The notes under the pieces are model-generated. The model made no database searches and was not told the origin of the DNA. It worked only from the letters and a program-made list of their open reading frames with translations. Shown one piece after another: positions 15,233-23,887 of a stretch of DNA of 64,000 nucleotides. Position 1 is the first letter of the stretch. Every line of letters starts with the position of its first letter. Made by a program: the position numbers and the translations under genes. The stretch comes from an uncultured Hyphomonas sp. (lineage in GTDB: Bacteria > Pseudomonadota > Alphaproteobacteria > Caulobacterales > Hyphomonadaceae). Location: NCBI RefSeq assembly GCF_963675305.1, contig NZ_OY776147.1, positions 3,224,001 to 3,288,000 of the forward strand, in the 5' to 3' direction.

Positions 15233-16168
15233 TCAGGCGACGAACACGCGGGCCGGTTCGAACCGTCCGGCGCGCACCTCACCCATCGCCACGGCGTGGC
15301 CGTCGCAGATGACGAGGGCGGCGCGGTCATCGTCCACGCGTTCGGCCCGCCACTGTTCCACAAGGTGGGGCATCAGCTGGATCTCGCGGCCCTGGCGCAC
15401 ATTGGCCGCCTCGCCGCGGGTGATGGTGAGTTGGGGGATATCGTCCAGCACGGCCTGGACCGGTTGCAGCAGGGCGAGCAGCTCGGCCTTGTCTTCGGTC
15501 TCCTCGATTTTGGAGATCGGCACGGCCTGCGCGGCGCCGAAATTGCCGACGCGCGTGCGGCGCAGCTGGCTGATATGGCCCTCGCAGCCAAGATCGAACG
15601 CCAGGTCCCGCGCCATCGCGCGGACGTAGAAGCCCTTGCCGGAGGTGACATGGATTACCGTATGGTCCGCATCCGGCATGCCGATCACGGCGGCCTCGAA
15701 CACGTCCACTTCGCGGGGTTTCAGCTCGAAATCCTCCCCCTCGCGGGCCAGATCATAGGCGCGCTGGCCATCCACCTTGATGGCGGAATATTTCGGCGGC
15801 ACCTGTTCGATCGTGCCGACATAGGATTTGAGAAGCTCCTCGACCGCTTCCCGCGTGGGCCGGGCATCGGAGGTGGCGGTCGCCTCCCCTTCTGCGTCCT
15901 GGCTGGCGGTAGAGATGCCCCAGCGGATGGTGAAGACATATTCCTTCTCGGCGTCCATGGCCCATTGCACGGTCTTGGTCGCCTCGCCGAAGGCAATCGG
16001 CAGGATACCGTCTGCCAGCGGATCAAGCGTGCCGCCATGGCCGACCTTGGCGGCATTGAAGCGGCGCTTCAGGATCGCCACGGCCTGGGTGGAGGTCATG
16101 TCCACGGGTTTGAACAGGTTCAGCCACCCGGTGACCGGATCGCCCTTGCGCTTGCGTTGTCTCGCCAA
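15233..16168 (-). CDS. truB: tRNA pseudouridine-55 synthase
   Basis: A 311-residue TruB, which makes pseudouridine 55 in the T loop of tRNAs. The catalytic Asp49 is in 'GHGGTLDPLADGILPIAFGEATK', with 'PPKYSAIKVDGQRAY' and 'TSGKGFYVRAMARDLA' following. No ATG fits. I chose TTG 16168, which gives the usual 'MARQRKRKG...GWLNLFKP' N-terminus and has AGGGAG six bases upstream; the TTG at 16174 would directly abut the Shine-Dalgarno. A non-AUG start in a housekeeping gene suggests low translation. It lies after rbfA and a membrane protein gene. Confidence 0.93.
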   Translation of the reverse strand: MARQRKRKGDPVTGWLNLFKPVDMTSTQAVAILKRRFNAAKVGHGGTLDPLADGILPIAFGEATKTVQWAMDAEKEYVFTIRWGISTASQDAEGEATATSDARPTREAVEELLKSYVGTIEQVPPKYSAIKVDGQRAYDLAREGEDFELKPREVDVFEAAVIGMPDADHTVIHVTSGKGFYVRAMARDLAFDLGCEGHISQLRRTRVGNFGAAQAVPISKIEETEDKAELLALLQPVQAVLDDIPQLTITRGEAANVRQGREIQLMPHLVEQWRAERVDDDRAALVICDGHAVAMGEVRAGRFEPARVFVA

Positions 16169-16310
16169 GATCAACTCCCTTGCACCGGCCGGCGGATCGG
16201 ACGCCGCGATGCGGTCTGGCAGAATGGAAAGCGAGGGCCTTAAGCGGGCAGCCCCGCGCCGTCAACCGGGCGGAATGCGCTGGATGTCCGGGGCGGCCTC
16301 AGGAAGCCAA

Positions 16311-17039
16311 TCAGGAGGCGGGCTTCATCGCCTCGGCAACCTTGTCGAACAGGGCGTCCTGATGGTCGTCATCATGCCGGCGGGCGAGCTTCGGCAGGGG
16401 CGGGTCGTCGGCGGTCTTGTCCAGCTCCGGCAGCGGTTTCGGTTCCGGCTCGGCCGGCCGGTCCGGCGCGGCGGCAGAACGGCCACGGGGCGGATCAGGT
16501 TCGGGCTGGTTCGGGGATTTGAGGTTCACGATGTCGAGGTTCAGGTCAAAATCGCCGACCAGCGTGCGGTCGTCGGTGTCCATCTTGTGGCGCACCACGT
16601 CGCGGATCTTGCAGAGCACCTCGCGATTGTCGTCCACCAGCGGGATCTGGCGCGCATCGGATGTGCCGATGACGAGGCGGAAATATTTCTGCTTGAGGCG
16701 CAGCTTCGCCGCGATCATGCCCGCGCGCAGGCCGCAGACCATGGCGCCGATCAGCATCACGACACCGATGCCCAGCATCACCATGCTCACCGGCCGGCCC
16801 GGCAACACCGCCCACCAGCCGATCCCCATCAGCGCGAAGAACATCAACGAGACGAAGGCCGTCGCATAGCCCTTCTGCGTCACCCGGTTCTTTGGCGTGT
16901 CCCATGGGAAGAAGTCATTCGCTTCCACCGTCATGGTGGCAATGCGCTGGATGGCAATCGTATCGTCGCCCATCTGCAGGGAAGCAGCGGAAATCTCACC
17001 CTGGCGGGCGCCTTCCATATCGAGCGTCTGACGATCCAT
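16311..17039 (-). CDS. Hypothetical membrane protein with Pro/Asp-rich tail (DUF6232-like)
   Basis: A 242-residue protein between rbfA and truB. The N-terminal 35 residues ('ISAASLQMGDDTIAIQRIATMTV') resemble the small beta unit of DUF6232 proteins. Two membrane helices follow, 'GYATAFVSLMFFALMGIGWWAVL' split about a short loop from 'VSMVMLGIGVVMLIGAMVCGL', then a soluble beta region containing 'LVIGTSDARQIPLVDDNREVLCKI' and a long, disordered Pro/Glu/Asp-rich tail. ATG 17039 was chosen, with AGGGG ahead of it. No function is known; its place inside a translation operon is unusual. Confidence 0.6.
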   Translation of the reverse strand: MDRQTLDMEGARQGEISAASLQMGDDTIAIQRIATMTVEANDFFPWDTPKNRVTQKGYATAFVSLMFFALMGIGWWAVLPGRPVSMVMLGIGVVMLIGAMVCGLRAGMIAAKLRLKQKYFRLVIGTSDARQIPLVDDNREVLCKIRDVVRHKMDTDDRTLVGDFDLNLDIVNLKSPNQPEPDPPRGRSAAAPDRPAEPEPKPLPELDKTADDPPLPKLARRHDDDHQDALFDKVAEAMKPAS

Positions 17040-17171
17040 CACTTGCCCCTTCTCGGGCCCCTGTTCCGGGCGCATTCGGGGCCCCTTGTCAGCTTGTCAT
17101 GAAATGCTGGCAATGTGGCCAGAGTAAGTCAACTTACATCGGGTCCAGAATGCGGCCGGAGGCGGAAACGC

Positions 17172-17576
17172 CTATTGGCCTTCGACGTCCCGGCGGACCT
17201 TGGGGTCCATCAGGAGACGATCGATCGCGGTCGCGTCATCATAGGATTTGTCGGCGATAAAGTGCAGCTCCGGCGTATAGCGCAGGTCCACTTCCCGGCC
17301 GAGACGCCCGCGCAGGAAACCGGCAGCCCGGTTCAGCGCGTTGGCCAGCTTTGTCCGCCCCTCCTCGGAATCGTCACCGAGTGGCGAAACAAAGATGTTC
17401 GCATGCTTGAGGTCAGGTGAGCAGCGCACCTCCCCGACCGTGATCATGACCTGTTCAAGGTCCGGATCCCGGAACGCTTCACGGGAAAGAATGTCTGTCA
17501 GAGCATGGCGCACGAGTTCACCAGCGCGCAGCTGGCGCTGGGACGGCATGCCGGGCGGGGCTGCTTTACGGGCCAT
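17172..17576 (-). CDS. rbfA: 30S ribosome-binding factor RbfA
   Basis: A 134-residue RbfA, a KH-fold assembly factor for 16S rRNA maturation. Matching features: 'SQRQLRAGELVRHALTDILSRE' at the start, 'ITVGEVRCSPDLKHANIFVSPLG' and 'RLGREVDLRYTPELHFIADKSYDDATAIDRLL' near the end. Start ATG 17576 lies inside the 3' end of the YcxB-like gene, an 11-bp overlap, so the two are translationally coupled. Order infB - YcxB-like - rbfA differs from the usual infB-rbfA by one inserted gene. Confidence 0.94.
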   Translation of the reverse strand: MARKAAPPGMPSQRQLRAGELVRHALTDILSREAFRDPDLEQVMITVGEVRCSPDLKHANIFVSPLGDDSEEGRTKLANALNRAAGFLRGRLGREVDLRYTPELHFIADKSYDDATAIDRLLMDPKVRRDVEGQ

Positions 17577-18102
17577 CAGGGTGAGCCTTCTCTTTGAGCC
17601 GGGCCAGAAATGCCTGGCGCGCGGGTTTGTTCTTTCCAAACCAGTTATAGGGAATGATCAGCGGTGCCGTCCCTGTGAGCCGGACCGTGATATGCCCTCC
17701 GGATGCGGACACGTCCGAAACACTTGCCCAGTCTGCGCGGGTTTCGATCCCGCCGCGCCGGACGATCAGTGCGGCATCTTCCAGATCAATCTGCGTCTCC
17801 AGCGACGTTTCGGTGTCGCGTCCATGAGCATGGCGATAGGACCAGCGAATGAAGATCAGGTACCAGGCAATCCCGGCAAAGGCCGCGACCAGCGCGGCGA
17901 TCAGCCATTGCCAGTAAGGACTGGCACCGACCATGATCATCGCATTGCGCATCAGGACGGACATGCTGGCCGAAATGATCGGCGCCGTGACACCGGCATA
18001 GTAAACCGCTGTCGGCCCAACCGTTCCGCCACGCGCCAGCCGTGTCAGTTTCCTGACATCTTTTTCGGTCAGCAGGCCGGCGACAGTGAGCGGTTCAGTC
18101 AT
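17566..18102 (-). CDS. YcxB-like membrane protein
   Basis: A 178-residue protein with at least two membrane segments ('PTAVYYAGVTAPIISASMSVLM' region and 'WQWLIAALVAAFAGIAWYLIFI') and a C-terminal soluble domain that resembles the YcxB-like C-terminal domain: 'IDLEDAALIVRRGGIETRADWASVSDVSASGGHITVRLTGTAPLIIPYNWF'-type pattern with terminal 'F..L..'. It starts 11 bp downstream of infB and overlaps rbfA by 11 bp, so it is locked into the operon. Role unknown. Confidence 0.7.
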   Translation of the reverse strand: MTEPLTVAGLLTEKDVRKLTRLARGGTVGPTAVYYAGVTAPIISASMSVLMRNAMIMVGASPYWQWLIAALVAAFAGIAWYLIFIRWSYRHAHGRDTETSLETQIDLEDAALIVRRGGIETRADWASVSDVSASGGHITVRLTGTAPLIIPYNWFGKNKPARQAFLARLKEKAHPDGP

Positions 18103-18113
18103 TACCGGCCAGC

Positions 18114-20687
18114 TTAGTCGAGCGTCCTTGCAATTTCTTCAACCTGGAAGCACTCGATCTTGTCGCCGACGCGGATGTCGTCATAGCGTTCGAACGCCAT
18201 GCCGCATTCCATACCGGCGGTGACTTCGTTCACTTCATCCTTGAAGCGCTTCAGCGTCTTCAGCTTGCCTTCGTGGATCACGACATCGTCGCGCAGCAGA
18301 CGGACGCCGCAACCGCGAAGCACCTTGCCTTCGGAGATCTTGCAGCCGGCAACCTTGCCGACCTTGGTGATGTTGAAGACTTCCAGGATTTCGGCATAGC
18401 CGATGAAGGTTTCGCGTTTCTCCGGTGCCAGCATGCCCGACAGGGTTGCCTTCACATCGTCGATCAGATCGTAGATCACCGAGTAATACCGGATTTCCAC
18501 GCCTTCCTTCTCGGCAAGTTCACGCGCCTGCTTGTTGGCGCGGACATTGAACGCGAAGATCGGGGCTTCGGACGATTTCGCCAGCAGCACATCGCTCTCG
18601 GAGATACCGCCGACAGCGCCGTGAATGACGCGGGCACGGACTTCCTCGGTGGACAATTTGTCCAGCGACTGGCTGATCGCCTCGACCGAACCCTGCACGT
18701 CGCCTTTGACGACGACCGGCAGTTCGGATGTTTCGACAGAGCCTTCCTTCAGCTTGGTCAGCAGCTGATCCAGCGACGCACGCGCGGCCACACCGGCCTT
18801 GCCGGCAACCTGACGCTTCGTCCGGATACGGTAATCCGTGATTTCGCGGGCGCGGGCTTCGGTGTCGACAACCACGAAGGCTTCGCCCGGATCGGGCGCC
18901 CCATCGAGGCCGAGCACTTCGACTGGCTGGGACGGGCCTGCATCTTTCAGCTGCTGGCCGCGCTCGTCGACCAGGGCGCGGACCTTACCCCACTGGGTGC
19001 CGGCGACGACAATGTCACCGCGCTGCAGCGTGCCGCGTTTCACCAGCACGGTTGCAACCGGGCCGCGGCCCTTGTCGAGCTGGCTTTCGACCACGATGCC
19101 GTCTGCGTCCCGCTTCGGATTGGCTTTCAGCTCAAGCAGTTCAGCCTGCAGAGAGATGGCGTCGGTCAGCTCATCAAGGCCCATACCGGTCTTGGCAGAC
19201 ACGGCAACCGCCTGGGTTTCACCGCCCATGCTCTCAACCTGAACGTCGTGCTGCAGCAGGTCTGTCAGCACCTTGTCCGGATTGGCGGTCTCAAGATCGC
19301 TCTTGTTCACCGCGATGATGATCGGAACACCGGCCGCCTTGGCGTGATTGATGGATTCAATCGTCTGCGGCATCACCGAGTCGTCGGCAGCCACAACAAT
19401 GATCGCAATATCGGTTGCCGTTGCACCACGTGCCCGCATCGCCGTGAAGGCCGCGTGGCCCGGCGTGTCGAGGAAGGTAATCCGCTCGCCCGACTTCAGC
19501 TTCACCTGATAGGCACCGATGTGCTGGGTAATGCCGCCCGCTTCGCCCGAGACCACATCGGTCTTGCGAAGGGCGTCGAGCAGCGAGGTCTTGCCGTGGT
19601 CGACATGGCCCATGATCGTCACGATCGGCGGGCGCGGTTCCAGATCCTTCGGATCGTCCTCTGCCCCTTCCAGACCGATCTCGACATCGGACTCGGCGAC
19701 ACGCTTCACCGTGTGGCCGAATTCCTCGGCGATCAGTTCGGCGGTGTCAGCATCGATAATATCGTTGCCGCGCAGCATCTCGCCCTGCTGGATCATGAAC
19801 TTCACGACATCGGCGACGCGTTCGTTCATCCGGCCGGCCAGATCCTGCAGCGTGATGGTTTCGGGCAGCGTGACCTCGACGGACACTTTTTCGCGCTGAT
19901 CGCCGCCGCCACCGCGGCGTTCGCGTTCACGTTCGCGGGCCCGGCGGACCGATGCCAGCGACCGCTGACGGTCGGCATCATCGCCAAGTGCGGATGTAAT
20001 GGTCAGCTTGCCACGGCGGCGGGAGTCGCCACCGCGTCCACCGCGGGACGGCGCGTCACTGCGCGAACGGTCATTGCGGTCGTCACGGCCGGACTTGCTG
20101 CGCTTGCTGCGGCCACCGCCATCGTCTGCCGCCGGCGGGGCGCCATCCGGCGCCGGCTGGAAGTCCGCCTTCGCGCGGGAGGAGGACTTGGGCGCCCGTT
20201 CAGCGCGTTCCTTCTCGGCCGCTTCTGCTGCCTTGCGGGCTTCTTCCTCAGCCTTGCGGCGGGCTTCAGCCTCTTCGCGTTCTTTTTGTTCCTGAAGCTT
20301 GCGCTCCTGTTCGGACCGGAGGCGCTCCTGAGCTGCCTTGTCTTTCTCGATCTCTTTTGCGCGCGCGTTCTGCTTGTTCTTCTGTTCGGCCAGCGCTTTC
20401 TGCTGCGCGATCAGTTCGGCAACGGTGATGCCACGCTGGGCCGCGATGGCCTTCAGCTTCTGTTCAAGCGTCGCTTCGCCCTTGGCCTTTCCGCCTCCGG
20501 ACGCAGGCGCGGGACCGGACCCTTCAGATCCGCCAGGACCGACCGTCCGGCGCTTCTTCGTCTCCACGACGACCTGTTTGGACCGGCCATGGCTGAAGCT
20601 CTGCTTCACCGTACCCGATGTCTTGCGGGAAACAGTGAGCGGCTTGCGCCCGCCCGTATTGCCACCAGTGTCTTTCGTATCGCTCAT
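18114..20687 (-). CDS. infB: Translation initiation factor IF-2
   Basis: An 857-residue IF-2, the GTPase that brings fMet-tRNA to the 30S P site. The first 260 residues are a long charged, low-complexity region (Lys/Glu/Arg-rich helix about 75-165, then Arg/Gly-rich), ahead of an IF2_N-type domain ('LPETITLQDLAGRMNERVADVVKFM', 272-296). G motifs are clear: GHVDHGKT (360-367), 'GITQHIGAYQ' with the switch, 'DTPGHAAF' and 'NKSD'. C-terminal domains II-IV follow. It lies 60 bp after ylxR in the rimP-nusA operon. Confidence 0.97.
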   Translation of the reverse strand: MSDTKDTGGNTGGRKPLTVSRKTSGTVKQSFSHGRSKQVVVETKKRRTVGPGGSEGSGPAPASGGGKAKGEATLEQKLKAIAAQRGITVAELIAQQKALAEQKNKQNARAKEIEKDKAAQERLRSEQERKLQEQKEREEAEARRKAEEEARKAAEAAEKERAERAPKSSSRAKADFQPAPDGAPPAADDGGGRSKRSKSGRDDRNDRSRSDAPSRGGRGGDSRRRGKLTITSALGDDADRQRSLASVRRARERERERRGGGGDQREKVSVEVTLPETITLQDLAGRMNERVADVVKFMIQQGEMLRGNDIIDADTAELIAEEFGHTVKRVAESDVEIGLEGAEDDPKDLEPRPPIVTIMGHVDHGKTSLLDALRKTDVVSGEAGGITQHIGAYQVKLKSGERITFLDTPGHAAFTAMRARGATATDIAIIVVAADDSVMPQTIESINHAKAAGVPIIIAVNKSDLETANPDKVLTDLLQHDVQVESMGGETQAVAVSAKTGMGLDELTDAISLQAELLELKANPKRDADGIVVESQLDKGRGPVATVLVKRGTLQRGDIVVAGTQWGKVRALVDERGQQLKDAGPSQPVEVLGLDGAPDPGEAFVVVDTEARAREITDYRIRTKRQVAGKAGVAARASLDQLLTKLKEGSVETSELPVVVKGDVQGSVEAISQSLDKLSTEEVRARVIHGAVGGISESDVLLAKSSEAPIFAFNVRANKQARELAEKEGVEIRYYSVIYDLIDDVKATLSGMLAPEKRETFIGYAEILEVFNITKVGKVAGCKISEGKVLRGCGVRLLRDDVVIHEGKLKTLKRFKDEVNEVTAGMECGMAFERYDDIRVGDKIECFQVEEIARTLD

Positions 20688-20747
20688 TCGTCCTACATAT
20701 CACAATTCTGGCCGACGCACCCACATGGCGCGAAGGCGGTTTGTCCG

Positions 20748-21425
20748 CTACCGATCCTGATCCGTAAACCAGTCCAGCTCCGGCCTCTCCCGAAACCCGG
20801 CAAGGCGCGCATACGCGGCCTTCAGAGCTTTGGCGAAAGGCCCCTTGCGGACGAGACCGTGTATCACACGCTCACGTCCGAATGCCATGCCCAATTCAGC
20901 TGATGTCAGGGCACCCGCAACTTCCACCCCGCTATATAGGCCTTTGGCGAGGAAATACAGCTTCGAACGGCCATCTTCTGCACCGTCAGAGGCTTCCAGA
21001 AGCAGCCCCGGGGCCCGCTTCTGCAGGGCATCACGCACCTGATCGAAGCCGATCACGATGTCGCCGCCCTTCTTCGCCATGCCCAGCAGGCCGACGAAAC
21101 GCTGCACCAGCAGGCCTTCCACCGTATCCGGAAGGCCATCTGGAACCTGAACGGCCGTCTTGAATGCGCGGGCAAACGCATTCTTCTTCACCGCTTCAGC
21201 CAGAACAGCGCGATCTGCCTTGATCCAGACCCCGCGTCCGGGAAGCTTTTCCGCCACGTCCGGCGTGACAACGCCATCGGGCGAAAGTCCGAAGCGCACA
21301 AGCGCCTCCTTGCCGAGACGCTCCCGCGTCACGGCACACTGCCGGACGGAAGCATCGCCTCCGTCCGCAGGGATTCCTTCAGTGCCGGTTACTGCGACAT
21401 CACTCTTTGGGTGCGGCTTCGTCAT
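20748..21425 (-). CDS. YlxR/L7Ae two-domain RNA-binding protein (DUF448)
   Basis: A 225-residue fusion. Residues about 25-90 are YlxR (DUF448): 'VRQCAVTRERLGKEALVRF' and 'LPGRGVWIKADRAVLAEAVKKNAFARAFK'. Residues about 100-190 form an L7Ae-like domain ('VEGLLVQRFVGLLGMAKKGGDIVIGFDQVRDAL'). The combined architecture is common in alphaproteobacteria, where it lies between nusA and infB as here. ATG 21425 overlaps the nusA stop by 26 bp. The L7Ae-like family binds structured RNA; the exact role is unknown. Confidence 0.88.
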   Translation of the reverse strand: MTKPHPKSDVAVTGTEGIPADGGDASVRQCAVTRERLGKEALVRFGLSPDGVVTPDVAEKLPGRGVWIKADRAVLAEAVKKNAFARAFKTAVQVPDGLPDTVEGLLVQRFVGLLGMAKKGGDIVIGFDQVRDALQKRAPGLLLEASDGAEDGRSKLYFLAKGLYSGVEVAGALTSAELGMAFGRERVIHGLVRKGPFAKALKAAYARLAGFRERPELDWFTDQDR

Positions 21426-23172
21426 CGCCGCCCTCCGCTGCAAGTGCATCAAGGTCGATGTCGCCCAAGTCGCCAAGGTCACCGAGGTCGATTTCCTCTT
21501 CAGCACCGCCGTCGAGCGTGTTGAGGGCGAGCAGTGCGCGCTCTTCCTCGGTCAGCTCCTGCGGGGCTTCGGCTTCCTGCTGTGCGGCGATCATCTGATC
21601 GATGGCGTCGGCTTCAATCCAGCCTGCGGCAACGCGGGCCTTCATGATGAACATCTGGGCGTCATCCTTGCGCATTTCGCCCTTCTTGAGGATGCCCTCG
21701 ACCCAGACCGGCTTGCCGTCCGGGCCCGGCTCGCGCCAGCCGGTGATGTCGTCCGGCACCAGGCCAGCCACATCGTCCAGCGTCTGCACGCCTTCCTCGC
21801 CGAGGCGAACCGCGAAGGACGGGTTCATGCCTTCCAGCTCCATCACCGCATCCTCGACACCCAGCTCCTTGCGCTTGGCGTCGTTTTCGGCGGCCAGGCG
21901 CTCGAGATATTCGCGGGCACGTTCCTGAAGCTCGGCCGCAACATCTTCGTCGAAGCCTTCGATCGAGATGAAGTCTTCCGGCGCCACATAGGCGATTTCT
22001 TCGACCGTCTCGAAGCCTTCCGATGCCAGCAGCTGGGCCAGCGTCTCGTCGGCGTCGAGCGCCTTCATGAACAGTTCGGTCCGCTCCTGGAATTCGCGCT
22101 GGTAACGCTCGGAGTCGGCGGTTTCGGTTACTAGGTCGATCTGCCAGCCGCTCAGCTGAGAGGCCAAACGCACGTTCTGGCCGCGGCGGCCGATGGCCAG
22201 CGGGAACTGGTCGTCGGCAACGACGACTTCCACACGGCGCTCTTCCTCGTCCAGCACCACTTTCGACACTTCGGCCGGCTGCAGCGCGTTCACGATGAAG
22301 GTCGCGTCGTCATAGCTCCAGGGGATGATGTCGATCTTCTCGCCCGACAGCTCACCCACAACAGCCTGCACGCGCGCACCGCGCATACCGACACAGGCGC
22401 CGACCGGATCGATCGAAGAGTCGTTGGAGATCACGCCGATCTTGGCGCGGGAACCCGGATCGCGGGCACAGGCCTTGATCTCGATCACGCCTTCATAGAC
22501 TTCCGGCACTTCCTGGGCGAACAGCTTGACCATGAATTCCGGCGCAGCGCGCGACAGGAAGATCTGCGGGCCCTTGGTCTCGCGGGAGACCTTGTAGAGA
22601 TAGGCGCGCACGCGGTCGTTCGGCTGGAAGTTCTCGCGCGGGATGCCGTCATTGCGGCGGATGATGCCTTCGGCGCGGCCAAGGTCCACGATCACATGGC
22701 CATATTCGACGCGCTTGACGACGCCGGAGATAACTTCGCCGACGCGGTCCTTGTATTCATTGTACTGACGCTCCCGCTCGGCATCGCGCACTTTCTGCAT
22801 GATGACCTGTTTGGCGGTCTGAGCAGCGACACGGCCGAAATCGAAAGGCGGCAGCTCTTCGGTCAGCTCACCGCCGATCTCGAGCGACGCATCGATTTTC
22901 TTGGCTTCGGCAAGACGCAGCTGCTTGGCTTCGTCTTCGAAGTCCTCGTCGGACACGACGGTCAGGACGCGCAGCAGGGTCTGCTCACCGGTCACCGGGT
23001 CGATGGTGGCGCGGATGTCATGCTCCTGGCCGTATTTCGCCTTGGCAGCCTTTTCGATCGCTTCCTGCATCGCCTCGATGACGATGTTCTGATCGATCGA
23101 CTTTTCCTCGGCCACGGCCTTGGCGATCTGCAGAATTTCGAGCCTGTTGGCTGAAACGCCGATAGCGCTCAT
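21400..23172 (-). CDS. nusA: Transcription termination/antitermination protein NusA
   Basis: A 590-residue NusA. Domain order: N-terminal RNA-polymerase-binding domain (1-125), S1 (about 135-200, 'GEVISGVVKRVEYGHVIVDLGRAEG'), KH1 and KH2 ('VGACVGMRGARVQAVVGELSGEKIDIIPWS' and 'QFPLAIGRRGQNVRLASQLSGWQIDLVTE'), then two helical HhH-type repeats and a very acidic C-terminus, as in long proteobacterial NusA. It overlaps the rimP stop by 4 bp (ATGA) and extends into ylxR. Its gene lies behind a leader with a terminator-like hairpin. Confidence 0.97.
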   Translation of the reverse strand: MSAIGVSANRLEILQIAKAVAEEKSIDQNIVIEAMQEAIEKAAKAKYGQEHDIRATIDPVTGEQTLLRVLTVVSDEDFEDEAKQLRLAEAKKIDASLEIGGELTEELPPFDFGRVAAQTAKQVIMQKVRDAERERQYNEYKDRVGEVISGVVKRVEYGHVIVDLGRAEGIIRRNDGIPRENFQPNDRVRAYLYKVSRETKGPQIFLSRAAPEFMVKLFAQEVPEVYEGVIEIKACARDPGSRAKIGVISNDSSIDPVGACVGMRGARVQAVVGELSGEKIDIIPWSYDDATFIVNALQPAEVSKVVLDEEERRVEVVVADDQFPLAIGRRGQNVRLASQLSGWQIDLVTETADSERYQREFQERTELFMKALDADETLAQLLASEGFETVEEIAYVAPEDFISIEGFDEDVAAELQERAREYLERLAAENDAKRKELGVEDAVMELEGMNPSFAVRLGEEGVQTLDDVAGLVPDDITGWREPGPDGKPVWVEGILKKGEMRKDDAQMFIMKARVAAGWIEADAIDQMIAAQQEAEAPQELTEEERALLALNTLDGGAEEEIDLGDLGDLGDIDLDALAAEGGDDEAAPKE

Positions 23173-23768
23173 GTGACGTCTCCCGTCTCTTCGTTGGAGT
23201 CTGTGTTGTCTTCTGTCTCGTCGATCTCAAGATCGCCGAGGTCGTCTTCATCAGGTTGCGGCGGCAGATTGCCAGCCGCGCGGGCCGCTTCGATCAGCTC
23301 ATCGGTCAGGATGAGGCTGGCACGGCTCATCTCATGGACGTGCGCGACCAGCTCGACCTCGTCGTCCAGCTCGATATGCGCGCCGTCCTCATCTTCCGCC
23401 GTGATCACGCCGGTAAAGCGGCGGCGGCCATCGATCGGGCGCGCCAGTTCCACCTTGGCCAGATGACCGATCCAGCGGGCAAAGTCCCCTTCCCGGGTCA
23501 GGGGCCGGTCGATGCCGGGGGTCGAAACCTCCAGCGTATAGGCTTCCTTGATCGGGTCTTCAGCTTCCATGACCGGACCGATGGCCCGGGACAGGCGTGC
23601 GCAATCCTCGACATCGGTCGGGGCGCCGCCCTCTTTTTCGGCCATGATCTGAAGGTGCGGGCGCCGCCCGCCCTGAATGCGCAGGCGCACGATCTCCATG
23701 CCCAGCGACTCGGCCACGGGCGTGACGAGGCTGAGAATGCGGCGTTCCTGTTCGGTCAGGGCGATCAT
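23169..23768 (-). CDS. rimP: Ribosome maturation factor RimP
   Basis: A 199-residue RimP, needed for 30S assembly. N-terminal domain: 'VTPVAESLGMEIVRLRIQGGRRPHLQIMAEKEGG' and 'DVEDCARLSRAIGPVME..DPIKEAYTLEVSTPGIDRPL'; C-terminal SH3-like domain: 'FTGVITAEDEDGAHIELDDE'. An acidic 30-residue tail extends the usual C-terminus. I set the start at ATG 23768, since the longer frame to 23945 would cross the promoter and hairpin region. First gene of rimP-nusA-ylxR-infB. Confidence 0.92.
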   Translation of the reverse strand: MIALTEQERRILSLVTPVAESLGMEIVRLRIQGGRRPHLQIMAEKEGGAPTDVEDCARLSRAIGPVMEAEDPIKEAYTLEVSTPGIDRPLTREGDFARWIGHLAKVELARPIDGRRRFTGVITAEDEDGAHIELDDEVELVAHVHEMSRASLILTDELIEAARAAGNLPPQPDEDDLGDLEIDETEDNTDSNEETGDVT

Positions 23769-23790
23769 GCGGGCCAGAGGACCTTCCGGT

Positions 23791-23826
23791 AAAGAAAAGC
23801 GGCGGCCCCGTTTCCGGAACCGCCGC
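23791..23826 (-). terminator. Terminator-like hairpin in the rimP-nusA leader (attenuator candidate)
   Basis: GCGGCGG (23799-23805) pairs with CCGCCGC (23820-23826); on the minus strand the stem is followed by TTTTCTTT (23791-23798). It lies between the proposed promoter at 23850-23878 and the rimP ATG at 23768. It could end the upstream TonB-C gene's transcript, attenuate rimP-nusA, or both. Confidence 0.6.
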
Positions 23827-23849
23827 CGATATGTTTCGACTTGATAGAC

Positions 23850-23878
23850 TATATAATGCTGTAGGCGCCCGCTGTCGA
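23850..23878 (-). promoter_or_regulatory. Putative promoter of the rimP-nusA-ylxR-infB operon
   Basis: On the minus strand TCGACA (23873-23878; five of six matches to TTGACA) is 17 bases from TATATA (23850-23855). Transcription would start near 23843, giving a leader of about 75 bases that contains the hairpin at 23799-23826. The -35 box lies 10 bp past the stop of the upstream gene. Confidence 0.5.
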
Positions 23879-23887
23879 GAGGGACGC

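Noticed and set aside
14970..15629. 219-codon plus-strand frame entering truB
   Set aside because: Runs antisense into truB; composition Ser/Arg/Ala/Pro-rich and no family.
18273..20903. 876-codon plus-strand frame opposite infB
   Set aside because: Shadow of infB; no recognisable motif and no start signals.
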